Part shown: in pieces, positions 7,248-13,818 of the stretch | Numbering within the stretch: the first letter of the stretch is position 1 | How the letters are laid out: each line of letters starts with the position of its first letter | Assembly (NCBI RefSeq): GCF_001968835.1 | Contig: NZ_MRDE01000081.1 | Location: 1-64,000, forward strand | Length of the DNA stretch: 64,000 nt | DNA from: Tersicoccus phoenicis | GTDB lineage: Bacteria; Actinomycetota; Actinomycetes; Actinomycetales; Micrococcaceae | Reading direction: 5' to 3' | The notes under the pieces: model-generated | The model's input: only the letters and a program-made list of their open reading frames with translations | Database searches by the model: none | What the model was told of the DNA's origin: nothing | Position numbers and translations under genes: made by a program

Positions 7248-7691
7248 GCGAACGCGCCGCGCGTCGCCTTCCCCACCGTCGGCGCCTACCATGTGTCGAA
7301 GTGGGCGCTGGAGGGCTTCTTGCAGTCGCTCGCCCAGGAAGTCGCAGGGTTCAACATCAAGGTGACCCTGGTGGAACCCGGCGGGTTCTCCACCGACTGG
7401 TCCGGCCCGTCCGCCAAGCGCAGCGAGCAGATGGACGACTACGCCGAGGTCCGCGAGGCCGCGGCGAGCCGCCCATCCGAGAACAATCCGGGCGACCCCA
7501 CGGCCACCCGGGGCGCGATCCTCAAGGTGGTCGACACGGAGAACCCACACCTGCGCATCTTCTTCGGCGCAGCGCCCCTGGACATCGCGACGAAAGACTA
7601 CGAATCACGCCTGGCAACCTGGAACGAATGGCAGCCGGTGTCGATCGAGGCCCACGGCAACGAGGTCCGGGACCCGACGACCCGAATGTAA
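7248..7691 (+). pseudogene. C-terminal half of a short-chain dehydrogenase/reductase
   Basis: From about 7255 the frame reads RVAFPTVGAYHVSKWALEGF, containing the SDR catalytic YxxxK (Tyr-His-Val-Ser-Lys), followed by IKVTLVEPGGFSTDW, the standard strand after the active site. The N-terminal Rossmann nucleotide-binding motif (TGxxxGxG) is missing: upstream residues are unrelated. The enzyme cannot bind cofactor and is considered broken. The frame remains open to 7691, so the truncation may be recent. It lies beside other sugar-acid gene remnants. Confidence 0.8.
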
Positions 7692-7778
7692 GAGCAGCGG
7701 CACCTGGCCCCGGCCTGGTGCCGCTCCTCGCTCTGGAGAGCCGGTCTGTGCGTGCGCTCCTGCGAATGCCGTCGGACA

Positions 7779-8249
7779 TCAACCGATCATGTACACCAGG
7801 CCCTGCCCGCGCGCCCGCAGGTCGGCCGTGAATTCCTTGGCCTGCGCCAGATAGCTCTCGAGATAGTCGCGATCATCGTCGCGGAAATGAGATGCGCCCC
7901 GTGCGAACAGATCGTCGAGATCATCGGGGTTGATCAACGCGAGATCGTCGGCGATTCTGCCGACCTCATCGGCGTCGAGAACTCTCGTCCACGGGATCCA
8001 GCCGTCGTGGGTGTGCGTGACGCGTCCTTCGACCAACAAGTAGGACGGTCTTGGCGCACGTGGATCTGCGCACGTCAGTTGCTGGAGGAGACCCCAGCAC
8101 TTGTCCAGGTAGAGCATTCGCGGCCGGGATTGGCCGTCGAGGTCCCAGGCGTCCGCCAGCGGATCCGACGACAGGTAAGCGCTGGGATCGAGGCGCGCGG
8201 CAGTGACGAGCTCCGGTGGTAGCGGGTAGGCGTAGTAACGAATTCCCAT
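7779..8249 (-). CDS. DUF1877 (YfbM-like) family protein
   Basis: The ATG at 8249 gives a 156-residue protein beginning MGIRYYAYPLPPELV, the start typical of DUF1877/YfbM proteins, followed by the family's PRMLYLDKCWGLLQQL segment. These are small cytoplasmic proteins of unknown function, often near polymorphic toxin or immunity loci. The frame is open further upstream, but that part crosses an acetyltransferase remnant and lacks similarity. No ribosome site is obvious. Function unknown. Confidence 0.75.
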   Translation of the reverse strand: MGIRYYAYPLPPELVTAARLDPSAYLSSDPLADAWDLDGQSRPRMLYLDKCWGLLQQLTCADPRAPRPSYLLVEGRVTHTHDGWIPWTRVLDADEVGRIADDLALINPDDLDDLFARGASHFRDDDRDYLESYLAQAKEFTADLRARGQGLVYMIG

Positions 8250-8441
8250 GGACGAAGCATCGTCTCCGACGGAACCTCGGTAAAGTGCCCGGACGCGGTC
8301 TGTGGACAAGTCCGAGCCGACGGTGACGGCGGAATCGACCGCCTCTGCCGCCCCCACACGTAGAAGCAGAACGAGTGCACCAGCCAACAAAAGCCTGGTC
8401 GGACGTACGTTCGATCGCCACGCGTGCGCCGCTGCCGTCTT

Positions 8442-8676
8442 CCGCCATCTGTTGACATCCGGCCATGAAACGCGCGATCGAAGCCCGGTCGGTCCACGGC
8501 GGAGAGTCCCAATAGCGCAGCACGCAAGCATCGCTCTGCAATGCAAAGAGGTCGCTGGCGTCGTCATAGGTGAACGGACGCAATCGCAATCGATCGGTTT
8601 CCAAGGTCGGGGTTGGGAGAGCCACGAGAGCATCGTCGAACGAGAGTTGAACACGTCCATAAACGTGTGGCGACAT
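8442..8676 (-). pseudogene. Truncated GNAT (RimJ/RimL-type) acetyltransferase
   Basis: From ATG 8676 the frame reads ...TPTLETDRLRLRPFTYDDASDLFALQ, the classic RimL/GNAT opening, then RYWDSPPWTDRASIARFM and ERTSDQAFVGWC. It ends before the acetyl-CoA binding loop (R/Q-x-x-G-x-G/A), after which the sequence becomes unrelated and runs toward the DUF1877 gene. Only about 80 of the usual 170 residues remain, so it is a 5' fragment joined to other sequence by a deletion. It starts 17 bases after the HEPN gene stop. Confidence 0.75.
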
Positions 8677-8692
8677 CCACGCACGCCAGCGC

Positions 8693-9133
8693 TCATCGCC
8701 CGCTGCGAACATACCCCGCACAAGCTTCGACAATCGCGGACGCCGCTTCGATCGCCTCGGCGACGTCTTGCTTCGTCGCCGTCGGGCGGTCATCGTCGGG
8801 ATATTCCGTCGCATTGCGCACCTGGCGCATCCAGTCGAACTCCTCCAGCGATTCATCGTCGACGAACGCCGCTGCCGCCACCCCGGTGTTGCGATGCGCT
8901 CCACCGACCGGACGGACGCGCAATCCCTCGATCGCGAGGACTGCCGCGAGCGCCTTCCGCGCGCCGTCATACGCTGCAGTGAACGCCATCGCGTGATCGT
9001 CCGTGTTCGCGAGGACCGTCGCCGTACGGACATGCAGCTCGGCCATGCCGATCACGCTCAGTGCATGATCCCGGTTCACCGCGACCCGGTCAAGCCGGCG
9101 GTTCGCAACCATCTGCTCGATCACGTCAGCCAC
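8693..9133 (-). CDS. HEPN-domain toxin
   Basis: A 146-residue all-helical protein with WMRQVRNATEYPDDD, where RNATEY is the HEPN catalytic pattern (Arg followed by a polar residue and a His/Tyr 4-5 residues on). HEPN toxins are metal-independent RNases and are commonly paired with a minimal nucleotidyltransferase antitoxin that AMPylates or guards them. The start overlaps the upstream nucleotidyltransferase gene by 8 bases, giving the canonical MNT-HEPN order. RNase activity is inferred. Confidence 0.8.
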   Translation of the reverse strand: MADVIEQMVANRRLDRVAVNRDHALSVIGMAELHVRTATVLANTDDHAMAFTAAYDGARKALAAVLAIEGLRVRPVGGAHRNTGVAAAAFVDDESLEEFDWMRQVRNATEYPDDDRPTATKQDVAEAIEAASAIVEACAGYVRSGR

Positions 9134-9719
9134 TGACTTCGCTCGTCATCACATCGACAGTGGGGCGAGATCGGACCGTCACGACAAAGGGCGATGCGTC
9201 CTCGGCCTCCCAGTCCTCAACCAGGAGCCTCGTGATGCTCACCGGCACATCGAGCCGGTCACTGGCGTCGGTAGCGATTTTCGTCAGTGTCCGCCTCGGC
9301 ACGTTGCCCACAACGAGGACGTCGATGTCGTTCGGGAACGCTCCGCTCTCCCCCGCCCGACGCGCGGCCCACGACCCATAGATCAGAAGCCGTTCGACAC
9401 CGCCGACGTCCTCGAAGAGCTCACGAAGCACCGGAATCGGCCCGTATGTCGCGACGATCAAGTCTCGCATGAGCGCGAACAGCGGGTGCTCGGCGTTCGC
9501 GCGGACGAGGCGGTTGCGCCCCTCCTGACGATCGCGAAGAACGTCACTTTCGACGAGCCGACCGACCTCGCGGTGCACCACCGGACCGCTTGCGCCGGTA
9601 CGTCGCCCGAGCTCGGCGAGCGAGACCTCACGGTCGGGGTGTCCGAGCGTTTCCGCGAGGATCGCCCCGACCGCATCGGAGCGCACGAACGGCGTCAGCT
9701 GCGGAGCGAGAGTCTTCAC
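9126..9719 (-). CDS. Winged-helix/minimal nucleotidyltransferase (MNT) antitoxin
   Basis: GTG at 9719 gives a 197-residue two-domain protein. Residues about 10-75 form a winged helix-turn-helix (VSLAELGRRTGASGPVVHREVGRLVESDVL). The C-terminal part has the nucleotidyltransferase signature GSWAARRAG...NDIDVLVVG (GSx10-DxD). Such HTH-MNT proteins act as DNA-binding antitoxins of HEPN toxins and can AMPylate them. The gene directly precedes the HEPN gene, and a strong palindrome lies at its promoter. In the uninterrupted chromosome it begins only 50 bases after the ychF stop. Longer starts run through the palindrome and the ychF remnant and are rejected. Confidence 0.83.
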   Translation of the reverse strand: MKTLAPQLTPFVRSDAVGAILAETLGHPDREVSLAELGRRTGASGPVVHREVGRLVESDVLRDRQEGRNRLVRANAEHPLFALMRDLIVATYGPIPVLRELFEDVGGVERLLIYGSWAARRAGESGAFPNDIDVLVVGNVPRRTLTKIATDASDRLDVPVSITRLLVEDWEAEDASPFVVTVRSRPTVDVMTSEVSG

Positions 9720-9725
9720 AGAACA

Positions 9726-9758
9726 GGAAGATATCTTCCCACTATAGGAAGAGTCAAC
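9726..9758 (-). promoter_or_regulatory. Palindromic operator/promoter of the MNT-HEPN operon
   Basis: GGAAGATATCTTCC at 9726-9739 is a perfect 14-base palindrome, and a further CTTCC arm lies 7 bases away (9748-9752), making overlapping dyads. TTGACT (minus strand, 9757-9752) could be a -35 element. It sits 7 bases upstream of the MNT start, a fit for autorepression by the winged-helix domain. Confidence 0.6.
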
Positions 9759-9768
9759 AGGTTGAGAC

Positions 9769-9798
9769 TCACACGTTAAACGGGAACTCCACCGCGTT
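9769..9798 (-). pseudogene. Stranded 3' end of ychF
   Basis: On the minus strand this reads ...NAVEFPFNV-stop, where EFPFNV-stop matches the conserved YchF C-terminus (E-F-x-F-N-V). The rest of ychF is 21.9 kb away at 31616-32713. The residues N and A upstream of VEF already belong to the inserted element. It marks the original chromosome junction and so defines the left end of the element. Confidence 0.9.
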
Positions 9799-9815
9799 TC
9801 GCAGCTGAGGTGCAT
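9783..9815. other. attL: left attachment site
   Basis: Contains GGAACTC (9783-9789) and ACC (9791-9793), both repeated at the right end (31642-31648 and 31650-31652). The element-side arm CGCAGCTGAGGTGCAT (9800-9815) is a 14/16 inverted match to the right-end arm ATGCACTTCCGCTGCG (31627-31642). Confidence 0.85.
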
Positions 9816-10108
9816 GACAGCACTGCTAGTTGCTCAGTCTTGACAGCCTTTGATAGGATCGCGTCAAGTCTTTGTTCACCGCGACCCGCAAGGTGATCGA
9901 AGAAGGATCACCCTGAGGGTGGATGCGAGGCATGGTCTTCGCACCACGGAGTAGCGCTCCGAACGGCTAGCGACCGGCAACTCCTCCGAGATCGAGAACC
10001 AGAGGCTGGGTGGGGAGTTAGCGCTCCCGTAAAGCAGCGGCGAGGATCACCTCGCCAACGAGCACGGCACGCTAGGCCGCCCAGATGACAAGCCGGGAAA
10101 GCACCCCT
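9816..10108 (+). other. Hairpin-rich non-coding leader of the element
   Basis: No gene fits here. At least three good stem-loops occur: GTGATC/GATCAC (9893-9911), CACCC-TGA-GGGTG (9909-9921, overlapping the first), and GGCGAGG-ATCA-CCTCGCC (10039-10056). A weaker GGGAG/CTCCC pair lies near 10015-10030. TTGACA occurs at 9840-9845. It lies upstream of the xis-rep genes, so a replication origin for the Rep protein or a regulatory leader RNA are the two best readings. Confidence 0.45.
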
Positions 10109-10134
10109 CTCCGGACAGTTCACGCTGTCTGGAG
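10109..10134 (+). promoter_or_regulatory. Inverted repeat covering the ribosome site of the excisionase gene
   Basis: CTCCGGACAG (10109-10118) and CTGTCTGGAG (10125-10134) pair over 9 of 10 bases with a 6-base loop. The second arm contains the GGAG Shine-Dalgarno for the ATG at 10140. It may be an operator or a hairpin that limits translation. Confidence 0.5.
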
Positions 10135-10139
10135 TTCTC

Positions 10140-10448
10140 ATGGTGTACTCCCCGCCCCCGCAGGGCGACCACACCCACTACCTCAATCTGACCGATGCCG
10201 TCGAGCTCGGCTACGGCGCCTATCAGACGCTCCGTGGCTGGATCAAGCAGGGCAAGCTGCCTGCTGTCAAGATCGGCGGCCGCGTCAAGGTCTTGCGCTC
10301 CGATCTCGATGCCCTGGCCGTGCCGACCCAGCCGTCGCACACGTTCGAGACCGTCGAGGCCGCTGTCGCGCGGATCGCCGCCACCGCTCCCCCGCTGACC
10401 GACGAGCAGGTCCGCAGGCTGTCGGCGCTGTTGGGCGGTGCCTCATGA
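10140..10448 (+). CDS. Excisionase-like helix-turn-helix protein
   Basis: A 102-residue protein with LNLTDAVELGYGAYQTLRGWIKQGKLPAVKIGGRVKVLRSDLDAL split as helix, recognition helix and wing: the MerR/Xis-like fold used by excisionases and replication-control proteins of actinobacterial elements. The C-terminal VARIAATAPPLTDEQVRRLSALL is a helical tail seen in such proteins. It overlaps the Rep gene by 4 bases (ATGA), so the two are co-expressed. Excision-directionality is the usual role; control of Rep is an alternative. Confidence 0.75.
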   Translation: MVYSPPPQGDHTHYLNLTDAVELGYGAYQTLRGWIKQGKLPAVKIGGRVKVLRSDLDALAVPTQPSHTFETVEAAVARIAATAPPLTDEQVRRLSALLGGAS

Positions 10449-12466
10449 GCGGACGTCGGGCACGGTTGCGTCGCAAGGCAGCCCAGGAACATGCGTCAGC
10501 AACTGGCCGGTCGGCTGCGGTCGACACCCCCACCATTGTTGAGCCCGAAGCGGCCAGTCGTTCTAGTTGTTTTTCCTCTCAGCACCCCGCTACTCCCGCA
10601 GAAACACACGGTTCCAGCGGGGGGACCTTGGGCTTGTGTCCCCCCGCTGCCACTGAGGTCGTTTCAGTCGTTTTGGACGACGTGCAGTCGGAAGACACCA
10701 CATCCGGCGGCGACCCTGCGAGTGACGAGCTGCCCGAGGCCCTGCGGCTTCTCGACCTGGCTGGCTCGGACGAGGACCCTTACAAGGATGGCGGCGAATG
10801 GGCCTACGCAGACTCTGACGACCTCGGCGGCCGCGTCTTCTTGATCACGCAGAACGAGAGGTACCTCGACACCACTCGCGTGCTGATGTCGGAGGAGCGG
10901 ATCGGCAAGGCGGTCGGCAAAAAGGGCATGACTGACTGGGCCTGGATCAAGCACGACCAGGATCAGTACACCGTCGAGGAGGCGGAGAAGCTCCCTGGCG
11001 TGGTCGCCGGTCAACGAAAGGCCGACCACTTCCACATCGCCGTTCGTCGGAAGTCGTTCTCGACGCTCGGGCAGATCGCCCGAGCGTTCGGGGTGCCGCC
11101 GAATGCCGTCGAGATCAAGCCGCAGGGTGCGTTCATGGATCTCATTGAGTACCTCACCCATGAACATCCGAACCAGATCGCGGCGGGAAAGTATCACTAC
11201 GATGATGGCAAGGTCCACGCAAGCTTCGATTGGCGACCAGCGCTGGACGAGCACAAGTTGGCACGGGCGGCGAAGGCCGGTCAACGGGCGAGTCTCAAGA
11301 AGCGCGACGCGGTCCGTGAGGCCGTAATGCTCGGCGAGATGACGCTGAAGCAGGTCCGCGAGGACGAACGAGCGATCTACATCCAGGACCTGGACAAGCT
11401 TCAGAAGCTTCGGCAGGACTTCATGCTGCATCAGCCCGCGCCGAGGCATCGGACGAACTACTACATTGGCTCACCGGCAGGCGCTGTCCGCAAGGGGCGC
11501 ACGGGGAAGACACAGCTCGCGAAGCTGTTTGCCCGGATGCTGTATCCCGATCTCGACGCCGATGAGTGCTACCACGTCGCGACGGATGCCCGGGTTCCGC
11601 TCCAGAACTACAAGGGTCAGCCGGTCATCATCTGGGATGACTACAGCGTGCCGGGCCTCTTGGCTGCGCTTGGTAGCCGCGAAGGCGTCTGGCAAGTGTT
11701 CGACGATCACCCGAGCGCCAGTGATGTGAACATCAAGTACGGCTCCGTGCGGCTCGTGCACGCGGTCAACATCATCGCTAAGACGACGCCGTACGCCGAA
11801 TACCTCGACGGCCTCGCCGGTGAGTACACCGATGCCAGCGGCAACGTGCACGAGGCCGAGGACCGCAACCAGTCCTGGGGGCGGTTCCCAGTCGTGTTCG
11901 AAGTGACGCCAGACAGCATCGAGATGTCGGTCAATCGCGGCTTCGTGAATGACACCGACGACTTCCTTGCCTTCCAGAAGGTTGCACGGATGCGGGCCAG
12001 CATGAAAGCCGTATCCAGAGGTCTTGACGCCATCGAGAGCGATGACGAGCGCGAGGCCGCGACGTTCCAGGTAGGCGAGGTGCTGCTGCGCCCGATCATC
12101 GACCAGCATCACGCCCTCCAGCTGGTCGCCGACCGCGCCGGTGCCGACGTCGTCGGCGAGCTGCTCGCCGGGATCGAGGTTATCGACGGAGAGACGCTGG
12201 AGAAGCACGAGGCCGAAGAGGCCGCCAACGCTGCGGAGGCAGCGGACGTGGCCGACGTTGATCGTCGGCTTCGCCGCCAGGACCTCGAATCGGTCGCTAC
12301 CGAGCTCGCCGCTCGCAACGGTTGCCAGGCGTGCTATTCGGACGTGCTGTCGCTCCCCGAGTACGACGGCCACGTGCTGTTGCCGTCCGGCTGGATGTGC
12401 GGGAGCGGCCACGCGGTCGCCGTCCACGCGGGCGGAGTCTGCGCGCCCGAAGGAGGTGCGGCATGA
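10445..12466 (+). CDS. HUH endonuclease-SF3 helicase replication initiator
   Basis: The ATG at 10445 overlaps the excisionase stop and gives 673 residues. After a 110-residue low-complexity N-terminus comes a rolling-circle Rep domain: FLITQNERY (motif 1), DHFHIAV with the HxH metal ligands at residues 195 and 197, and EYLTH with the likely nicking Tyr236. It is followed by a superfamily 3 helicase-type ATPase: GRTGKT Walker A at 351-356 and VIIWDDY Walker B at 394-400. The C-terminus has a C-x2-C ... C-x3-H zinc-like cluster. This HUH-SF3 order is shared with plasmid Reps related to CRESS-DNA virus Reps. It probably replicates the excised circle. Confidence 0.8.
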   Translation: MSGRRARLRRKAAQEHASATGRSAAVDTPTIVEPEAASRSSCFSSQHPATPAETHGSSGGTLGLCPPAATEVVSVVLDDVQSEDTTSGGDPASDELPEALRLLDLAGSDEDPYKDGGEWAYADSDDLGGRVFLITQNERYLDTTRVLMSEERIGKAVGKKGMTDWAWIKHDQDQYTVEEAEKLPGVVAGQRKADHFHIAVRRKSFSTLGQIARAFGVPPNAVEIKPQGAFMDLIEYLTHEHPNQIAAGKYHYDDGKVHASFDWRPALDEHKLARAAKAGQRASLKKRDAVREAVMLGEMTLKQVREDERAIYIQDLDKLQKLRQDFMLHQPAPRHRTNYYIGSPAGAVRKGRTGKTQLAKLFARMLYPDLDADECYHVATDARVPLQNYKGQPVIIWDDYSVPGLLAALGSREGVWQVFDDHPSASDVNIKYGSVRLVHAVNIIAKTTPYAEYLDGLAGEYTDASGNVHEAEDRNQSWGRFPVVFEVTPDSIEMSVNRGFVNDTDDFLAFQKVARMRASMKAVSRGLDAIESDDEREAATFQVGEVLLRPIIDQHHALQLVADRAGADVVGELLAGIEVIDGETLEKHEAEEAANAAEAADVADVDRRLRRQDLESVATELAARNGCQACYSDVLSLPEYDGHVLLPSGWMCGSGHAVAVHAGGVCAPEGGAA

Positions 12467-12627
12467 GCACCTTGCCGATCAGCTCAACATCGATCGGTCA
12501 GCGCTCCGAGCTTGAGGTGAGGCGCTCTCGCGAGCGTCCGTCAGGGTCTACCCCGTCGGACAACTCGGAGCGAGCCGACTTCACCGTCGAACGAGGTCCA
12601 TCCCCAACTCATCAAACACATTCGTAG
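12463..12627 (+). CDS. Small hypothetical protein
   Basis: A 54-residue open frame beginning MSTLPISSTSIGQRSELEVR, overlapping the Rep stop by 4 bases, with AAGGAGG upstream of its ATG. It is polar, Ser/Arg-rich, with no domain recognised. The good ribosome site and coupling argue for translation, but the composition is not distinctive. Confidence 0.45.
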   Translation: MSTLPISSTSIGQRSELEVRRSRERPSGSTPSDNSERADFTVERGPSPTHQTHS

Positions 12628-12637
12628 GAGGGTCTAG

Positions 12638-13225
12638 ATGTCATCGAACACCACGGGTCAGGTGGTCGGCTACGTGCGTGTGAGCGCCGCCGACCAGAAC
12701 GAGGCCCGGCAGCTCGAAGCGGTCGGCGAGGTCGACCGGCTGTTCTCCGAGAAGGTCTCGGGCAAGAACACCACCGACCGCGAGCAGCTCCAAGAAATGC
12801 TCGCGTACGTGCGTGAGGGCGACAAGGTGCGGGTGAAGTCGCCGGACCGGCTCGCCCGCTCGACGACCGATCTGCTCTCGATCGTCCGGGGCCTCGCCGC
12901 GAAGGGCGTCGCCGTCGGGTTCGTCGACAACCCGGCGCTGAACACGGACACGCCTCAGGGCGAGTTCATGCTGACGATCCTCGCGGCCGTCGCCGAGCTG
13001 GAGCGGGCCACTATCCGGGAGCGCCAGGCGGAGGGCATCGCGATCGCCAAGCGCAAGGGCGTGTACGCGCGGGGGCCGAAGTTGTCGGCTGAGCAGACCG
13101 CCTCCGCTCGTGAGCGGATCCGGAGCGGGGTCGCGAAGTCGGTCGTCGCCCGCGATCTGGGCGTGAGCCGGTCGACGCTCTACGCGGCGCTGGGCGGCAC
13201 GGGTCGATACGCGGAGAGGGGGTGA
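12638..13225 (+). CDS. Small serine recombinase (resolvase/invertase family)
   Basis: A 195-residue resolvase with the catalytic domain VVGYVRVSAADQNEARQ (nucleophile Ser16), VKSPDRLARSTTDLL (catalytic Arg pair), the E-helix LAAVAELERATIRERQAEGI, and a C-terminal Hin-type helix-turn-helix (VARDLGVSRSTLYAAL). A GGAGGG ribosome site precedes the ATG. These enzymes resolve plasmid dimers or invert segments; in this element it may resolve multimers made by the Rep protein. It is distinct from the large integrase at the right end. No res-like site was identified with confidence. Confidence 0.88.
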   Translation: MSSNTTGQVVGYVRVSAADQNEARQLEAVGEVDRLFSEKVSGKNTTDREQLQEMLAYVREGDKVRVKSPDRLARSTTDLLSIVRGLAAKGVAVGFVDNPALNTDTPQGEFMLTILAAVAELERATIRERQAEGIAIAKRKGVYARGPKLSAEQTASARERIRSGVAKSVVARDLGVSRSTLYAALGGTGRYAERG

Positions 13226-13386
13226 TGCCGATGCATGAGTGCGAGTGGTGCAGCTCCAGGGCGACGTGGGAGCTGATCACGCAGTGGTTCAGCTCGTTCG
13301 TGTGCGACGAGCACGAGGAGCAGATGAGCCACAACCTGATCGCCCAGGGGATCTCGATCCGGTCGTATGACCGGGTCGGCAGCTAG
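13225..13386 (+). CDS. Small zinc-finger-like protein
   Basis: A 53-residue protein, MPMHECEWCSSRATWEL..., with C-x2-C near the N-terminus and FVCDEHEEQ giving C-x2-H about 20 residues later: a compact zinc-knuckle pattern. It overlaps the resolvase stop (TGATG). A similar C-x2-C...C-x2-H small protein is encoded at 23326-23517. Function unknown. Confidence 0.6.
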   Translation: MPMHECEWCSSRATWELITQWFSSFVCDEHEEQMSHNLIAQGISIRSYDRVGS

Positions 13387-13407
13387 TAGACGAAGAGAGG
13401 AACGATC

Positions 13408-13752
13408 ATGAGCAACGATCAGAAGAAGCCCGACCAGGAGCTGGTCAAGTCCATGCGCCAGGAGCTGGCGAAGGGCGGGGACAAGGCGGTGGAGCGCCGC
13501 TACGGTCCCGAGGCGAAGGGCAGCGCCGAGTACGCCGAGGCGCAGCGTCAGCGCAGGCAGGCGCAGGCGCGTGCCCGGTCGCAGCACCAGCGGGCGGCGG
13601 AGCAGCAGCGCGGTCCGGCTCAGGGCCAGCACGCAAAGGCTCAGGCCGACAAGGACACCAGCGGCAAGCAGCAGCGGCAGTCCGAGCGCGAGCGGGTGAT
13701 CGAGGCCCGTAAGCAGCAGGAGCGCGAGCGCGATGCGTCCCTGAGTCGCTGA
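13408..13752 (+). CDS. Highly charged, Gln/Arg-rich helical protein
   Basis: A 114-residue protein composed almost entirely of Gln, Arg, Lys, Ala and Glu, predicted to be one long helix or coiled coil (for example EAQRQRRQAQARARSQ). A good ribosome site (GAGAGGAACG) precedes the ATG. No domain known; nucleic acid binding is possible because of its charge. A strong terminator follows 12 bases after the stop, closing the left-end operon. Confidence 0.6.
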   Translation: MSNDQKKPDQELVKSMRQELAKGGDKAVERRYGPEAKGSAEYAEAQRQRRQAQARARSQHQRAAEQQRGPAQGQHAKAQADKDTSGKQQRQSERERVIEARKQQERERDASLSR

Positions 13753-13763
13753 TCCCGCGCAAG

Positions 13764-13800
13764 AGAAGACCCCCGGAGCCGAGGCTTCCGGGGGTCTTCT
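13764..13800 (+). terminator. Rho-independent-like terminator
   Basis: A perfect 14-bp stem AGAAGACCCCCGGA / TCCGGGGGTCTTCT with a 9-base loop. The downstream T-run is poor, as is usual in high-GC actinobacteria. It separates the xis-rep-resolvase operon from the leaderless ParB-like gene. Confidence 0.8.
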
Positions 13801-13806
13801 GCTGCG

Positions 13807-13812
13807 TAGAAT
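13807..13812 (+). promoter_or_regulatory. -10 hexamer of the ParB-like/Mrr-like operon
   Basis: TAGAAT lies 6 bases before the ATG at 13819, so the two-gene operon has its own, probably leaderless, promoter independent of the genes upstream of the terminator. Confidence 0.6.
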
Positions 13813-13818
13813 GAGCAG

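Noticed and set aside
9783-9789. GGAACTC as the exact crossover core
   Set aside because: It is shared by both ends but lies off the dyad centre of the reconstructed attP; the AC dinucleotide next to it fits better. Kept only as part of the att site.
10085-10444. Longer N-terminus for the Rep protein
   Set aside because: It would overlap the excisionase gene completely in another frame; the ATG at 10445 has the typical ATGA coupling.
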